A stretch of DNA of 64,000 bases. Source: Agromyces sp. NDB4Y10 (GTDB lineage Bacteria > Actinomycetota > Actinomycetes > Actinomycetales > Microbacteriaceae). The position numbers were made by a program, and so were the translations under genes. The stretch covers positions 19,920 through 83,919 of the forward strand of contig NZ_LQGY01000056.1 of assembly GCF_001620055.1 (NCBI RefSeq). Direction: 5' to 3'. Shown piece after piece: positions 52,125-61,152 of this stretch. Every line of letters begins with the position of its first letter. Positions within the stretch are counted from its first letter, which is position 1. Below the pieces are notes generated by a model. That model was not told the DNA's origin. It saw nothing but the letters and a program-made list of their open reading frames with translations, and ran no database searches.

Positions 52125-52140
52125 AAGCTCGTGCTCGGGC

Positions 52141-52632
52141 CTACTGCCCGCCCCAGGTCTCGACCTTGCGGATCTCGACCGGGATCTCGCGCCCGTTGGG
52201 CGCCGTGTACGACGTCGACTCGCCGACCTTGAGGCCGAGGATCGCCGCGCCGAGCGGCGACTGCTCGCTGAAGACGTCGAGCTCGGAGTCGCCCGCGATC
52301 TCGCGGCTGCCGATGAGGAAGCGCTCCTCGTCGCCGGCGACGACGGCCGTGATGACCGTGCCCGACTCGACGACGCCGCTCGACTGGGGCGCCTCGCCGA
52401 CCTCGGCGGTGCGCAGCAGCTCGGTGAGCTGGCGGATGCGGGCCTCCTGCTTGCCCTGCTCGTCCTTCGCGGCGTGGTACCCGCCGTTCTCCTTGAGGTC
52501 GCCCTCTTCACGTGCGGCCTCGATGCGCTTCGCGATCTCCTCGCGGCCGGTGGTGGAGAGGTGCTCGAGCTCGGCGGCGAGCCGGTCGTAGGCCTCCTGG
52601 GTGAGCCAGGTGACGGTTGCCTCCTGCGCCAT
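52141..52632 (-). CDS. greA: Transcription elongation factor GreA
   Basis: Enters the RNA polymerase secondary channel and stimulates cleavage of backtracked RNA. 163 residues: N-terminal coiled coil (residues 10-75, LTQEAYDRLAAELEHL) with the tip acidic pair in REEGDLKENGGYHAAKDEQG near 42-61 (in part), and a C-terminal FKBP-like domain (VITAVVAGDEERFLIGS, SPLGAAILGLKVGES). The actinobacterial form is followed by DUF4307 upstream on the same strand, as here. The ATG at 52632 has GGGAG 9 nt upstream; the GTG 9 bp further up is less likely. Confidence 0.96.
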   Translation of the reverse strand: MAQEATVTWLTQEAYDRLAAELEHLSTTGREEIAKRIEAAREEGDLKENGGYHAAKDEQGKQEARIRQLTELLRTAEVGEAPQSSGVVESGTVITAVVAGDEERFLIGSREIAGDSELDVFSEQSPLGAAILGLKVGESTSYTAPNGREIPVEIRKVETWGGQ

Positions 52633-52692
52633 GGTGCACACTCCCGTGTATAGACGTGACGCCCCGGCGGATGCCGGAGCGAATCTCCTATG

Positions 52693-53193
52693 TTAGATCA
52701 GCCAGCAGGTCGAGACCAAACCCGTGTTGGGCTCGAGCGCGGTGCGCACGGTCTCGGTGAAGGTGCGCAGCGGCCGCTCGGAGGCCGGGATCTCGACGAC
52801 CTTCCAGCCCACGATGGTGAAGTCCTCGTTGAAGGCCTGCACGATGCACGCGGTCTCGTTGCCCGCCGGCACCGAGAGCCGCCAGGTCACCTCGACGGCG
52901 TGGTCGTCGATCAGCCGGTGCCCGAGGTCGGTCGCCTGCACCTGCGGACGGCTGCCGTCGAGACCCGCCCAGACCACCCAGGCGACGAGCACCACGGCGA
53001 ACGCGAGCGCGGCGCCGCCGAGCAGCCACCGTTCGCGGCGTCGGCGCTCCGGCGTGCGCCCGTAGCGGTCGGCGAGCTGGCTCGCCTCGCCGGGCCCGCG
53101 GACCTCGTCGGACGACCGTGCGGCGCCGTCGAGTGCGGCATCCTCGGCCGCCGCATCGATCGCGGCGGCATCGGCGGACTCGCGTGGGGGCAC
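52693..53193 (-). CDS. DUF4307 membrane protein
   Basis: 166 residues: an acidic Ala/Asp-rich head of about 38 residues, then ADRYGRTPERRRRERW, a single span near 58-78, and an extracytoplasmic domain with two Cys (near 115 and 163) that may pair (VEVTWRLSVPAGNETACIVQAFN, in part). Actinobacterial family linked to greA (Rv1081c-like), function unknown. GTG start at 53193; its stop is TAA, rare in this window. In mycobacteria the mca gene lies just upstream on the opposite strand; here the neighbour is a 99-residue membrane protein gene. Confidence 0.85.
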   Translation of the reverse strand: MPPRESADAAAIDAAAEDAALDGAARSSDEVRGPGEASQLADRYGRTPERRRRERWLLGGAALAFAVVLVAWVVWAGLDGSRPQVQATDLGHRLIDDHAVEVTWRLSVPAGNETACIVQAFNEDFTIVGWKVVEIPASERPLRTFTETVRTALEPNTGLVSTCWLI

Positions 53194-53221
53194 CGCCCGG
53201 CTCCTTCCCGGTTCGATCGTC

Positions 53222-53240
53222 TAGGCTTCAAGCAAGCCTA
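53222..53240. promoter_or_regulatory. Inverted repeat overlapping a -10 box
   Basis: TAGGCTT (53222-53228) and AAGCCTA (53234-53240) are exact complements around 5 nt. TAGGCT is itself a plausible -10 for the gene starting at 53265, so the repeat may be an operator or a transcript-initial hairpin. Confidence 0.4.
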
Positions 53241-53264
53241 CGCCCCGCCCCTGAAGGGATCCCG

Positions 53265-53564
53265 ATGCCCGTCGCGTCCGCCGTCACCGCGCTGCTCGCC
53301 GTCGCCGCGGAGGAGGAGTTCGACCCGAACGACGTGACGCCGGGCGTCGAGGGCTTCGTCATCACCTTCATCGTGATGGCGGTCGTGCTGCTGCTCGTGC
53401 TCGACATGGTCCGCCGCATCCGCCGCGTCAACTACCGCGCCGAGGCGCGCGAACGACTCGACGCCGAGGAGCGCGCCGCCGCCGGGGGCGACGGCTCGGG
53501 AGCGCCGACGGAGCGACCGGGCGGCGACGCGGCATCCGACCTGCCCCCCTCGAAGCCCGAGTAG
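53265..53564 (+). CDS. Small single-pass membrane protein (Rv1083-like)
   Basis: 99 residues: an N-terminal hydrophobic stretch then acidic EEEFDPNDVTPGVEGF near 16-31, one membrane span near 32-50 (VITFIVMAVVLLLVLDMV), RRIRRVNYRAEARERLDAEERA as a basic then helical cytoplasmic part, and a disordered tail. The DPNDVTPG-span-RRIRRVNYR layout is common to small actinobacterial proteins encoded by mca; its role is unknown. The ATG at 53265 has GAAGGGA 5 nt upstream. Converges on the hemolysin III family gene. Confidence 0.82.
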   Translation: MPVASAVTALLAVAAEEEFDPNDVTPGVEGFVITFIVMAVVLLLVLDMVRRIRRVNYRAEARERLDAEERAAAGGDGSGAPTERPGGDAASDLPPSKPE

Positions 53565-53586
53565 CGCCGAGCGGCGCCACCCGGTC

Positions 53587-54387
53587 TCAGCCGAGGTGGT
53601 AGACGGGGTTCAGGGCGATGATCAGCGTCGCGGTCCAGTGGCACATGAACGCGAGCACCGTGCAGACGTGGAAGATCTCGTGGAAGCCGAAGTGGCCGGG
53701 CCACGGGTTTGGCCGCTTCATGCCGTAGATGACGGCACCGACCGTGTAGAGCACGCCGCCGACGATGACGAGCACCATCATCGCCACGCTCGCCTCGAGG
53801 AGGTCGCCGAGGTACATCACGGCGGCCCAGCCGAGCAGCAGGTACAGCGGCACGTACAGCCAGCGCGGGGCGTGGATCCAGAACACCCGGAACCCGATGC
53901 CGAGCAGCGCGCCGCCCCAGACGATCGCGAGCAGGAGCCAGCCCTTGTCCGGCGGCAGGGCGAGGATCGCCAGCGGCGTGTACGTTCCCGCGATCAGCAG
54001 GAAGATGTTGGCGTGGTCGACGCGCTTGAGGATCACCTTGGTCCGCGGCGACCAGTCGAATCGGTGGTAGAGGGCCGAGAGGCCGAACAGCAGCATCGAG
54101 GTGAGGGTGAACACCGCCGACGCCCACTTCGCCCACGCTCCCTCGGCGAGGACGATGAGCACGATGCCCGCGGCGATGGTGAGCGGGAAGGTGCCGGCGT
54201 GGATCCAGCCACGCCAGGTCGGCTTCACGTCGGTCGGGCGTTCGGGCGACGCGTCGATCAGCGGGAGGTTCGGCAGGTCGGGGCCGCGGCGATCGTCGAC
54301 GGCGACCGCGGCGTCGGCCGGGTCGAGCTGGGACTCGGGGCGCTTGAGGTGCTCGCCGACGTCCTCGGGTTCGCTCGCGGGGGTCAT
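53587..54387 (-). CDS. trhA: Hemolysin III / TrhA family membrane protein
   Basis: 266 residues with seven spans, the PAQR-like fold. A 55-residue acidic head precedes RGWIHAGTFPLTIAAG near 61. Family metal-site residues are visible: SALYHRFDWS near 105, His in LKRVDHANIFLLIAGTYTP near 122-140 (in part), and GFHEIFHVCTVLAFMCHW near 236. TrhA is tied to membrane energetics and lipid homeostasis in other bacteria; hemolytic activity is not implied. ATG at 54387 follows TACGCT by 6 nt; a GTG 6 bp up is also possible. Divergent from uppS. Confidence 0.9.
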   Translation of the reverse strand: MTPASEPEDVGEHLKRPESQLDPADAAVAVDDRRGPDLPNLPLIDASPERPTDVKPTWRGWIHAGTFPLTIAAGIVLIVLAEGAWAKWASAVFTLTSMLLFGLSALYHRFDWSPRTKVILKRVDHANIFLLIAGTYTPLAILALPPDKGWLLLAIVWGGALLGIGFRVFWIHAPRWLYVPLYLLLGWAAVMYLGDLLEASVAMMVLVIVGGVLYTVGAVIYGMKRPNPWPGHFGFHEIFHVCTVLAFMCHWTATLIIALNPVYHLG

Positions 54388-54393
54388 GTCCAC

Positions 54394-54455
54394 AGCGTAG
54401 GGGCGCGCGCATCACGGGATGCTGTGAGTGACCGGCTTCGGCGGGGGAGTACCGT
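54394..54455. promoter_or_regulatory. Divergent leaderless promoters, trhA (-) and uppS (+)
   Basis: Minus-strand TACGCT (54399-54394), 6 nt from the trhA ATG. Plus-strand TACCGT (54450-54455), 6 nt from the uppS GTG. Confidence 0.55.
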
Positions 54456-54461
54456 AGTCGG

Positions 54462-55247
54462 GTGCAGACGAGCGATCATCACCTCGGTCGCGGGCTCCTC
54501 TACCGGCTCTACCAGAACCGGCTCCGGCGCGAGCTCGACCAGGCAGAACTGCCGCGCCACGTGGCCATGATCATCGACGGCAACCGGCGCTGGGCCAAGC
54601 AGCTGGGGTACGAGACCGCCGCGCACGGCCACCGCGCCGGGGCGGCGAAGATGCGCGAGTTCCTCGAGTGGTGCGACGACCTGGGCGTGAAGGTCGTGAC
54701 CCTGTATCTCCTGTCGAGCGACAACCTCGGCAACCGCACCTCCGGCGAGCTCGAGGACCTCATCGAGATCATCGCCGACCTCGCCGAGGAGCTCAGCCAC
54801 TACCGCGACTGGCGCGTGCAGCACGTCGGCAGCGACGCGGGCCTGCCCGAGCCCCTGGTGGCGGCCCTCGATGCGGCCGAGCAGCGGACCGCCGGCAAGG
54901 CCGGCCTGCACGTGAACCTCGCCGTCGGCTACGGCGGCCGACGCGAGATCACCGACGCGATGCGCTCCATCGTCGCCTCGCACCACGCGGAGGGTCGCAG
55001 CCTCGAGGACCTCGCCGAGTCGCTCACCCCCGACCTCATCGGGGAGCACCTCTACACGGGCGGGCAACCCGACCCCGACCTCGTCATCCGCACGTCGGGC
55101 GAGCAGCGCCTCAGCGACTTCATGCTCTGGCAGGCGGCGCACAGCGAGTTCTACTTCGTCGAGGCGCTCGGTCCCGACCTCCGGCAGGTCGACTTCCTGC
55201 GCGCGCTCCGCGACTACACCAAGCGGCACCGGCGGTTCGGAGGGTGA
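54462..55247 (+). CDS. uppS: Isoprenyl transferase (undecaprenyl/decaprenyl diphosphate synthase family)
   Basis: Cis-prenyltransferase making the polyprenyl diphosphate carrier for cell-wall and glycan export. 261 residues: catalytic Asp39 in AMIIDGNRRWAKQ near 35-47, HxAGA as HGHRAGAAKMREFLEW near 53, LYLLSSDNLGNR near 80, DLVIRTSGEQRLSDFMLWQAA near 206-226 (in part) and EFYFVE near 229. Chain length not determinable. The product also serves the O-mannosyltransferase at the window's start. GTG leaderless start. The aminotransferase follows after 55 bp. Confidence 0.95.
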   Translation: MQTSDHHLGRGLLYRLYQNRLRRELDQAELPRHVAMIIDGNRRWAKQLGYETAAHGHRAGAAKMREFLEWCDDLGVKVVTLYLLSSDNLGNRTSGELEDLIEIIADLAEELSHYRDWRVQHVGSDAGLPEPLVAALDAAEQRTAGKAGLHVNLAVGYGGRREITDAMRSIVASHHAEGRSLEDLAESLTPDLIGEHLYTGGQPDPDLVIRTSGEQRLSDFMLWQAAHSEFYFVEALGPDLRQVDFLRALRDYTKRHRRFGG

Positions 55248-55302
55248 TCATTCCGCCGCGGGCATGTCAGGATATGCCTCGGAGAAGGGGGCGCTGAGCC
55301 GA

Positions 55303-56421
55303 GTGACCATCGACGATTACCTCGCCGGCTTCACCGAGGAGCCCGGGTACCTCGACTACGGCCGGGTCGGCCCGCTCACGCGGGTCGCGGCCGAGGAGAC
55401 CTACGCCTTCACGCACGTCCTCGAACGTGCGCGCTACGGCAGCCTCGACGCGCTGCGCCAGCAGGACGAACGGCTCCGCGAGGCGGCATCCGCACTCACC
55501 GGCTTCACGCCGGACCAGGTCGTCGCCGTGCCGAACACGACCACCGGCCTGATGCACGCGATGTTCGGCCTCACCGGGACCGTGCTCCTCTCGCCCGGCG
55601 AGTTCCCCAGCCTCCCGATCGCCGCCGTCCGCGCGCAGGAGGCGCTGCACGCGGTGCAGCCCGCGTGGCTCGAGACCGATCACGGGAAGGTCACCCCCGG
55701 GCAGATCCGGGCGCAACTCGAATCCAACGTCGCCGCGGTCGCGGTGAGCCTCGTCGATTCGCGCACGGGCTACCTCTGCGACCTCGAGGGCATCCGCCAG
55801 GTGATCGGCGACCGGCTGCTCATCGTCGACGCCATCCAGGGCTTCGGCGTGGTCGACGCGCCCTGGCAGCTCGCCGACGTCGTCGTCACCGGCGGGCAGA
55901 AGTGGTGCCGCGCCGGCTGGGGCACCGGGTTCATGGCCGTGTCCGACCGTGCCCGGGAGCAGCTCACCCCCGTGTTCTCCGGCTACACCGGAACCGAGGA
56001 GCCCGAGGTGTGGGACGAGGTGCCGCCGCCCGCGTCCACGGCCCGGGCGTTCCGCGTCTCGAACCTCGACCCGATCGCCGCAGCCCGCTTCGCGGCCGCG
56101 ATGGAGGAGATCGCCGGGGTCGGCGTCGACGCCGTCAACTCGCGGCTCGCCGAGAACGTGAGCCGGGTGATCGACCTTGCCGACGAGTTCGCGATCCCCG
56201 TCTCGTCGTCCCGCGACGAACGGGAGCGCGCGGGCATCGTGGTGCTCGAACCCGAACCCGAGCACATCACCGTGCTGTCGGCGTCGCTGCACAACCACGG
56301 CGTCACCGCGACCACGCGGCTCGGCAGCGTGCGACTGAGCGTCCATGCCGTGCTGTCGGAGGACACCGTCGAGATGCTCCGCGGGGCGTTCGTCTCGTTC
56401 AACACCGCCGCGACGTACTGA
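55303..56421 (+). CDS. Aminotransferase class V-fold PLP protein
   Basis: 372 residues. VVAVPNTTTGLMHAMFGL near 63-80 matches the substrate/cofactor loop, LIVDAIQGFGVVDAPW near 168 has the Asp that binds the PLP ring nitrogen, and the Schiff-base Lys is in VTGGQKWCRAGWGTGF near 193. It belongs to the NifS/CsdA-like fold, but no cysteine-desulfurase Cys loop is seen, so an aminotransferase or lyase of unknown substrate is more likely. I set the start at GTG 55303. The in-frame ATG at 55264 would add 13 codons rich in TCA, GGA and TAT, which are avoided elsewhere, while AAGGGGG precedes 55303. Confidence 0.82.
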   Translation: MTIDDYLAGFTEEPGYLDYGRVGPLTRVAAEETYAFTHVLERARYGSLDALRQQDERLREAASALTGFTPDQVVAVPNTTTGLMHAMFGLTGTVLLSPGEFPSLPIAAVRAQEALHAVQPAWLETDHGKVTPGQIRAQLESNVAAVAVSLVDSRTGYLCDLEGIRQVIGDRLLIVDAIQGFGVVDAPWQLADVVVTGGQKWCRAGWGTGFMAVSDRAREQLTPVFSGYTGTEEPEVWDEVPPPASTARAFRVSNLDPIAAARFAAAMEEIAGVGVDAVNSRLAENVSRVIDLADEFAIPVSSSRDERERAGIVVLEPEPEHITVLSASLHNHGVTATTRLGSVRLSVHAVLSEDTVEMLRGAFVSFNTAATY

Positions 56422-56514
56422 CGCCCACGGGCGGCATCCGTCGCGCCGTCGACCGGCACGTGAACGGGGGATGTCGCGCCGCGTGTCGCTCACGAGGATG
56501 TCGGGCGTCGGACG

Positions 56515-56520
56515 TACCGT
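56515..56520 (+). promoter_or_regulatory. -10 box TACCGT and leader of the PIN-PhoH gene
   Basis: Gives a ~98 nt leader to 56624. It contains CCGAGC-GGAA-GCTCGG (56596-56611), a hairpin with a GNRA-type tetraloop placed just before the AGGAG ribosome site. Confidence 0.45.
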
Positions 56521-56624
56521 CGAGGCATCGGGCAAGTCGCCTGATCGAGTCGGCTCGTGAACCGCTCGTTGGAGGATCGCCGGCCGGCGCGTGAGCCGAG
56601 CGGAAGCTCGGGGCAGGAGCGGTC

Positions 56625-58010
56625 GTGACCTCTGTCGAACCCACCAAGCCCGTCGGATCGGTCGAGTCGGTCGCCGGTGCGGCGCCGTCGGATGCCGTGC
56701 CCGGCGGGATCTCGCAGGCGGAACGCACCTACGTGCTCGACACGTCGGTGCTGCTGTCCGACCCGCGAGCCCTGTTCCGATTCGCCGAACACGCCGTGGT
56801 GCTCCCCGTCGTGGTGATCACCGAGCTCGAGGCGAAGCGGAACGACCCCGAGATCGGCTTCTTCGCCCGCAAGGCGCTGCGCATCCTCGACGATCTCCGC
56901 GTCGAGCACGAACGGCTCGACTTCCCGATCCCGGTCGGCGACGACGGCGGGTCGCTCCGCGTCGAGCTCAACCACTCGAGCATGTCGGTGCTGCCGAGCG
57001 GCCTCCAGCTGAACGACAACGACTCGCGCATCCTGGCGTGCGCGATGAACCTCTCGAACGACGGGCTCGCGGTCACGGTCGTCTCGAAGGACCTCCCGCT
57101 GCGCGTGAAGGCGGCCTCGGTGGGCCTCGACGCGCAGGAGTACCGCGCGGAGCTCGCGGTCGACTCCGGCTGGACGGGCATGGCGGAGCTGGCGCTCGGC
57201 TCGAACGACATGGCGAAGCTGTACGAGCACGACGCGATCACGACGAGCGAGGTCGAGGGCATGCCGGTCAACACCGGCCTGGTCATCCACTCCGAGCGCG
57301 GCTCGGCCCTCGGCCGCGTGGTGGGCGAGCACGAGGTGCGGCTGGTGCGCGGCGACCGCGAGGTGTTCGGCGTGCACGGGCGCTCGGCCGAGCAGCGCCT
57401 CGCGATCGACCTGCTCCTCGACCAGGAGATCGGGATCCTCTCGCTCGGCGGCAGGGCGGGCACGGGCAAGTCGGCGCTGGCCCTGTGCGCCGGGCTCGAA
57501 GCCGTGCTCGAACGGCAGCAGCACAAGAAGATCATGGTCTTCCGGCCGCTGTACGCGGTGGGCGGGCAGGAACTCGGGTACCTGCCGGGCGACCAGGGCG
57601 AGAAGATGAACCCCTGGGCGCAGGCCGTGTTCGACACCCTCGGCGCCCTGGTCTCCGACAACGTGCTCGAGGAGGTCGTCGACCGCGGCATCCTCGAGGT
57701 GCTGCCCCTCACGCACATCCGAGGCCGTTCGCTGCACGACGCGTTCGTGATCGTCGATGAGGCGCAGTCGCTCGAACGCAACGTGCTGCTCACCGTGCTG
57801 AGCCGCATCGGGCAGAACTCGCGGGTGATCCTCACGCACGACGTCGCGCAGCGCGACAACCTGCGGGTCGGTCGGCACGACGGCGTCGCGAGCGTCATCG
57901 AGACGCTGAAGGGGCACCCGCTGTTCGCCCACATCACGCTGACCCGGTCCGAGCGGTCGGCGATCGCGGCACTCGTCTCCGAGATGCTCGACGGCGCCGA
58001 ACTGGCGTAG
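56625..58010 (+). CDS. PIN-domain / PhoH ATPase fusion (PhoH2-like)
   Basis: 461 residues. PIN ribonuclease domain at about 35-175 ([13 protein letters not shown] with Asp39, [23 protein letters not shown]), then a PhoH ATPase domain from about 240 (Walker [11 protein letters not shown] near 276, [24 protein letters not shown] near 308-331 in part, Walker [12 protein letters not shown] near 377, [10 protein letters not shown]). Mycobacterial PhoH2 unwinds and cleaves RNA in an ATP-dependent way. All domains look complete. GTG start with AGGAG 5-6 nt upstream. Converges on fumC at a strong terminator. In some bacteria phoH2 is preceded by an antitoxin-like PhoAT peptide; I see none here. Confidence 0.93.
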   Translation: MTSVEPTKPVGSVESVAGAAPSDAVPGGISQAERTYVLDTSVLLSDPRALFRFAEHAVVLPVVVITELEAKRNDPEIGFFARKALRILDDLRVEHERLDFPIPVGDDGGSLRVELNHSSMSVLPSGLQLNDNDSRILACAMNLSNDGLAVTVVSKDLPLRVKAASVGLDAQEYRAELAVDSGWTGMAELALGSNDMAKLYEHDAITTSEVEGMPVNTGLVIHSERGSALGRVVGEHEVRLVRGDREVFGVHGRSAEQRLAIDLLLDQEIGILSLGGRAGTGKSALALCAGLEAVLERQQHKKIMVFRPLYAVGGQELGYLPGDQGEKMNPWAQAVFDTLGALVSDNVLEEVVDRGILEVLPLTHIRGRSLHDAFVIVDEAQSLERNVLLTVLSRIGQNSRVILTHDVAQRDNLRVGRHDGVASVIETLKGHPLFAHITLTRSERSAIAALVSEMLDGAELA

Positions 58011-58032
58011 TCGCCGCGACGCCGCGCGGACG

Positions 58033-58070
58033 CACGACGGCCCCGGAACCTCGGTTCCGGGGCCGTCGTG
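58033..58070. terminator. Bidirectional terminator, phoH / fumC
   Basis: A perfect 16 bp stem, CACGACGGCCCCGGAA (58033-58048) with 58055-58070, loop CCTCGG. The strongest hairpin in the window, between convergent genes, no U-tract. Confidence 0.85.
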
Positions 58071-58094
58071 ATGCAGCGGATGCCGCGGCCGGCG

Positions 58095-59510
58095 CTACTT
58101 CGCCTGGGGCGGACGCGTCATCGACAGCAGGTTCAGGGCCTCGTCGAGCTGCGCCTCGGTGAGGTCGCCGCGCTCGACGTGGCCGAGGTCGACGACGGCC
58201 TCGCGGACCGTGATGCCCTTGGCGACCGAGTGCTTCGCGATCTTCGCCGCGGCCTCGTAGCCGATGATCTTGTTGAGGGGCGTGACGATGGACGGCGACA
58301 TGCCGGCCAGGGCGGTCGTGCGCTCCTCGTTGACCTGGAGGCCGTCGATCGTCTTGTCGGCCAGGACGCGCACCGAGTTCGACAGCAGGCGGATCGACTC
58401 GAGCAGCGCGGTGCCCATGACCGGGATCTGCACGTTCAGCTCGAACGAGCCCGACGCGCCCGCCCAGGCGACGGTGGCGTCGTTGCCCACGACGCGCGAT
58501 GCGACCATGAGCACCGCCTCGGGGACGACCGGGTTGACCTTGCCCGGCATGATCGAGGACCCCGGCTGCAGGTCGGGGATGAACAGCTCGCCGAGGCCGG
58601 TGTTCGGGCCCGAGCCCATCCAGCGGAGGTCGTTGCAGATCTTGGTGAGGCTCACGGCGATCGTGCGGAGCGCGCCGGACGCCTCGACGAGCCCGTCGCG
58701 GTTGGCCTGCGCCTCGAAGTGGTCGGCCGCCTCGGTGATCGGCAGCTCGGTCTCCTGCTGGAGCAGCTCGATCACCAGCTGCGGGAACCCGGCCGGCGTG
58801 TTGATGCCCGTGCCGACGGCGGTGCCGCCGAGGGGGACCTCCGCGACCCGGGGCAGCGCCGAGCGCACGCGCTCGATGCCGAGGCGGACCTGACGGGCGT
58901 AGCCGCCGAACTCCTGGCCGAGCGTCACGGGCGTCGCGTCCATCAGGTGGGTGCGGCCGGCCTTGACGATGTCGGCCCACGCGTCGGCCTTCGCCTCGAG
59001 GGCCACGGCGAGGTGGTCGAGCGACGGGATGAGCTCGTCGATGAGCGCGGCGGTGACCGCGATGTGCACCGAGGTCGGGAAGACGTCGTTGGAGGACTGC
59101 GAGGCGTTGACGTGGTCGTTCGGGTGCACCGGGCTGCCGAGCTTCTCGGTCGCGATCGTCGCGAGCACCTCGTTCATGTTCATGTTCGAGGAGGTGCCCG
59201 AGCCGGTCTGGTACACGTCGACCGGGAAGTGCTCGGTGAAGGAGTGGCGACCGGCGATGACCTCGTCGGCCGCGTCGGCGATCGCCTGCGCGAGCTGCGC
59301 GTCGAGCACGCCGAGTCGCGCGTTCGCGAGCGCCGCGGACTTCTTGATGCGGGCGAGCGCCGCGATCTGGGCGGGCTCGAGGCCCGACCCGGAGATCGGG
59401 AAGTTCTCGACCGCCCGCTGCGTCTGCGCTCGGTACAGCGCCGACGCGGGGACCCGCACCTCGCCCATCGTGTCGTGTTCGATCCGGTAGTCGGCGGCGT
59501 TGTCCACCAC
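58095..59510 (-). CDS. fumC: Class II fumarate hydratase
   Basis: TCA-cycle enzyme interconverting fumarate and malate, iron-independent. 471 residues: [15 protein letters not shown] near 100-114, [12 protein letters not shown] near 136, [17 protein letters not shown] near 188, and the superfamily signature [11 protein letters not shown] near 318 with the catalytic Ser. FumC length and motifs complete. Two consecutive GTG codons (59510, 59507) can start it; GAAGGGGA lies 8 nt before the first. In mycobacteria glpX follows; here a carbonic anhydrase gene is upstream in the same direction, 77 bp away. Confidence 0.97.
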   Translation of the reverse strand: MVDNAADYRIEHDTMGEVRVPASALYRAQTQRAVENFPISGSGLEPAQIAALARIKKSAALANARLGVLDAQLAQAIADAADEVIAGRHSFTEHFPVDVYQTGSGTSSNMNMNEVLATIATEKLGSPVHPNDHVNASQSSNDVFPTSVHIAVTAALIDELIPSLDHLAVALEAKADAWADIVKAGRTHLMDATPVTLGQEFGGYARQVRLGIERVRSALPRVAEVPLGGTAVGTGINTPAGFPQLVIELLQQETELPITEAADHFEAQANRDGLVEASGALRTIAVSLTKICNDLRWMGSGPNTGLGELFIPDLQPGSSIMPGKVNPVVPEAVLMVASRVVGNDATVAWAGASGSFELNVQIPVMGTALLESIRLLSNSVRVLADKTIDGLQVNEERTTALAGMSPSIVTPLNKIIGYEAAAKIAKHSVAKGITVREAVVDLGHVERGDLTEAQLDEALNLLSMTRPPQAK

Positions 59511-59587
59511 GGTGTGTTCCCCTTCGATCTCGGGCGGTTTCGAGTTGCGGCAGCGGCGCGCGCAGCGAGCGGATGCCGCCGCCGGCG

Positions 59588-60241
59588 TCAGATGCGACCG
59601 ACGACGATGTCGGTCTCGGCGCGGCCCTCGAGCAGGCGGTAGTTCGCGCCGACGATAGCCAGCGTACCGGCTGCGATCGCGTCGCTGATCACCTCGGATC
59701 GCTCGAGGAGCTCCGCCACGGTGTCGCGGAGGTGCTCGCGTCCGACGTAGGCGGCGTCGATCGCGCCCGGGTCGATCGTCCCCTCGGTGGAGCCGGCCAC
59801 GCGGCGCACGGCGGGCACGATCCGCTCGACCACGGACTGGATGTGCGCCGGGAGCGGCGCGGCGTCCGCGCCCTGCGAGTCGATGGCGGCGCGGACGGCG
59901 CCGCACTGGTCGTGGCCGAGCACGAGGATCAGCGGCACGCCGAGGACGCCGACGGCGTACTCGAGGGAGCCGATCACGTCGTCGGAGGTCACCTGGCCGG
60001 CGTTGCGGACCACGAAGGCGTCGCCGAGTCCGACGTCGAAGATGATCTCGGCCGACAGCCGCGAGTCGCTGCAGCCGAAGATCGCCACGAGCGGGCGCTG
60101 GTGGTCGGCGAGTTCGGTTCGCCGATCGACGTCCTGACGGGGGTGCTGCGGGGTGCCGGCGATGAACCGCTGGTTGCCGGCGCGGAGCTCGCGCCACGTC
60201 TCGGCGGGGGAAGTGGGACGTGCGGGCACGGACTGGGTCAC
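59588..60241 (-). CDS. can: Beta-class carbonic anhydrase
   Basis: Interconverts CO2 and bicarbonate, supplying carboxylases. 217 residues. The zinc site is complete: Cys57, the Asp59-Arg61 dyad (FGCSDSR), His110 and Cys113 (GHDQCGAV). The N-terminal GNQRFIAG and C-terminal [11 protein letters not shown] fit the family. GTG start at 60241 with GAGAGGA 6 nt upstream. It lies in a same-strand run DUF4245, can, fumC. A separate role in CO2 handling beside fumarase is likely but not shown. Confidence 0.95.
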   Translation of the reverse strand: MTQSVPARPTSPAETWRELRAGNQRFIAGTPQHPRQDVDRRTELADHQRPLVAIFGCSDSRLSAEIIFDVGLGDAFVVRNAGQVTSDDVIGSLEYAVGVLGVPLILVLGHDQCGAVRAAIDSQGADAAPLPAHIQSVVERIVPAVRRVAGSTEGTIDPGAIDAAYVGREHLRDTVAELLERSEVISDAIAAGTLAIVGANYRLLEGRAETDIVVGRI

Positions 60242-60252
60242 GGCCGTTCCTC

Positions 60253-60894
60253 TCAGCGCTGTGCGTCGACGGCCGGCGCGATCGCGCGGGCCAGGGTCTC
60301 GAATTCCTCCGGGGAGGCGGTGCCGAGCAGCACGAAGGTGCTGTCGCCGGCCTCGGTGACGAGGCCGTACCTCGCGTTGCCGACCTCGGCGGTGGTCTCG
60401 CGGTTGTCGTACACGGTCCATTCGACCCCGTCGATGGTCGTCACGCCCGTCGCGATCGTGTTGGCGAGCAGGTCGGCGGTCCACGTGGGGTTCGCATCGA
60501 GCCCTTGGTACATGCCCGCGTACTCGTCGCTCGGCGTCAGGTAGCCGGCGTACCAGGCGGTCACGCCGTCGGCGCGGTTGTCGCGCAGCTCGGCGGCGTT
60601 CGAACGCCACCCCTCGGGCAGCTCGGGCACCGCGAGCTGCGGCTCGATGCCGGCCTGCGCCTGCGCCGCGACGGCGGGCACGTCGATGTCGCGCTCGATC
60701 GGGACGTCGCTGCGCGGCACGATGAGCACGATGACGGCGACGACGGCGAGGCTCGCGAGGAGAGATCCGACGAGGTTGCGGACGGTCTGCCGCTGGCGTC
60801 GTCGCACCGCGTCGTCGGCCTTGCGCGCCGCCGTCTCCTCCGGCGTCTCGGGGCGGCCGAGCTCGGCCACCACGCGCGGCTCGCGTCTCGCCAT
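60253..60894 (-). CDS. DUF4245 membrane-anchored protein
   Basis: 213 residues: charged head with [18 protein letters not shown], one span near 40-58, then an extracytoplasmic domain: [16 protein letters not shown] near 90, [17 protein letters not shown] near 114, [17 protein letters not shown] near 147, [13 protein letters not shown] end. Actinobacterial family (Rv1100-like) always near fum/glpX; role unknown, possibly a cell-envelope factor. ATG at 60894 overlaps the xseB stop (TGATG) and ends 11 bp before can, so xseA-xseB-DUF4245-can-fumC could be one long operon with an internal promoter at xseB. Confidence 0.87.
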   Translation of the reverse strand: MARREPRVVAELGRPETPEETAARKADDAVRRRQRQTVRNLVGSLLASLAVVAVIVLIVPRSDVPIERDIDVPAVAAQAQAGIEPQLAVPELPEGWRSNAAELRDNRADGVTAWYAGYLTPSDEYAGMYQGLDANPTWTADLLANTIATGVTTIDGVEWTVYDNRETTAEVGNARYGLVTEAGDSTFVLLGTASPEEFETLARAIAPAVDAQR

Positions 60895-61139
60895 CAGCCC
60901 TCGCCGCCGCGGGTCGACGAGTCGGATGCCGCGGCGCCGGCGCGCGCGGCGTCGAGCCGGGCCTTCGCGCCGACGAGCCACTCCTCGCAGCGCTGCGCGA
61001 GCGCCTCGCCGCGCTCCCAGAGCGCGAGCGACTCCTCGAGCGTGGCCGAGCCCTGCTCGAGCTCGGAGACGACGCGAACGAGCTCGTCGCGCGCCTGCTC
61101 GTAGCTCAGCTCGGCGACATCCGGGGGAGTGGTGGGCAT
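60894..61139 (-). CDS. xseB: Exodeoxyribonuclease VII small subunit
   Basis: 81 residues. [45 protein letters not shown] is the whole family core (positions 12-56; key residues are the Leu-rich helix and [12 protein letters not shown]). Several XseB subunits surround one XseA to make the ssDNA exonuclease. Start choice: TAGAAT lies exactly 7 nt before ATG 61139, the leaderless spacing used throughout the window, so I prefer it to ATG 61148. Its -10 box overlaps the xseA stop codon. Overlaps DUF4245 as TGATG. Confidence 0.93.
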   Translation of the reverse strand: MPTTPPDVAELSYEQARDELVRVVSELEQGSATLEESLALWERGEALAQRCEEWLVGAKARLDAARAGAAASDSSTRGGEG

Positions 61140-61146
61140 GGACGGC

Positions 61147-61152
61147 ATTCTA
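61147..61152 (-). promoter_or_regulatory. -10 box TAGAAT, leaderless xseB inside the xseA end
   Basis: Minus-strand TAGAAT covers the xseA stop and lies 7 nt before the xseB ATG at 61139. This would let the small subunit be made in excess of the large one. Confidence 0.55.

Noticed and set aside
55264..55302. Upstream ATG (55264) as start of the class V aminotransferase
   Set aside because: The 13 extra codons include TCA, GGA and TAT, unlike the rest of the gene, and homology begins later; GTG 55303 has a ribosome site.
56422..56624. Known riboswitch (for example c-di-AMP ydaO type) before the PIN-PhoH gene
   Set aside because: Conserved core sequences not found; only a small hairpin near the ribosome site.
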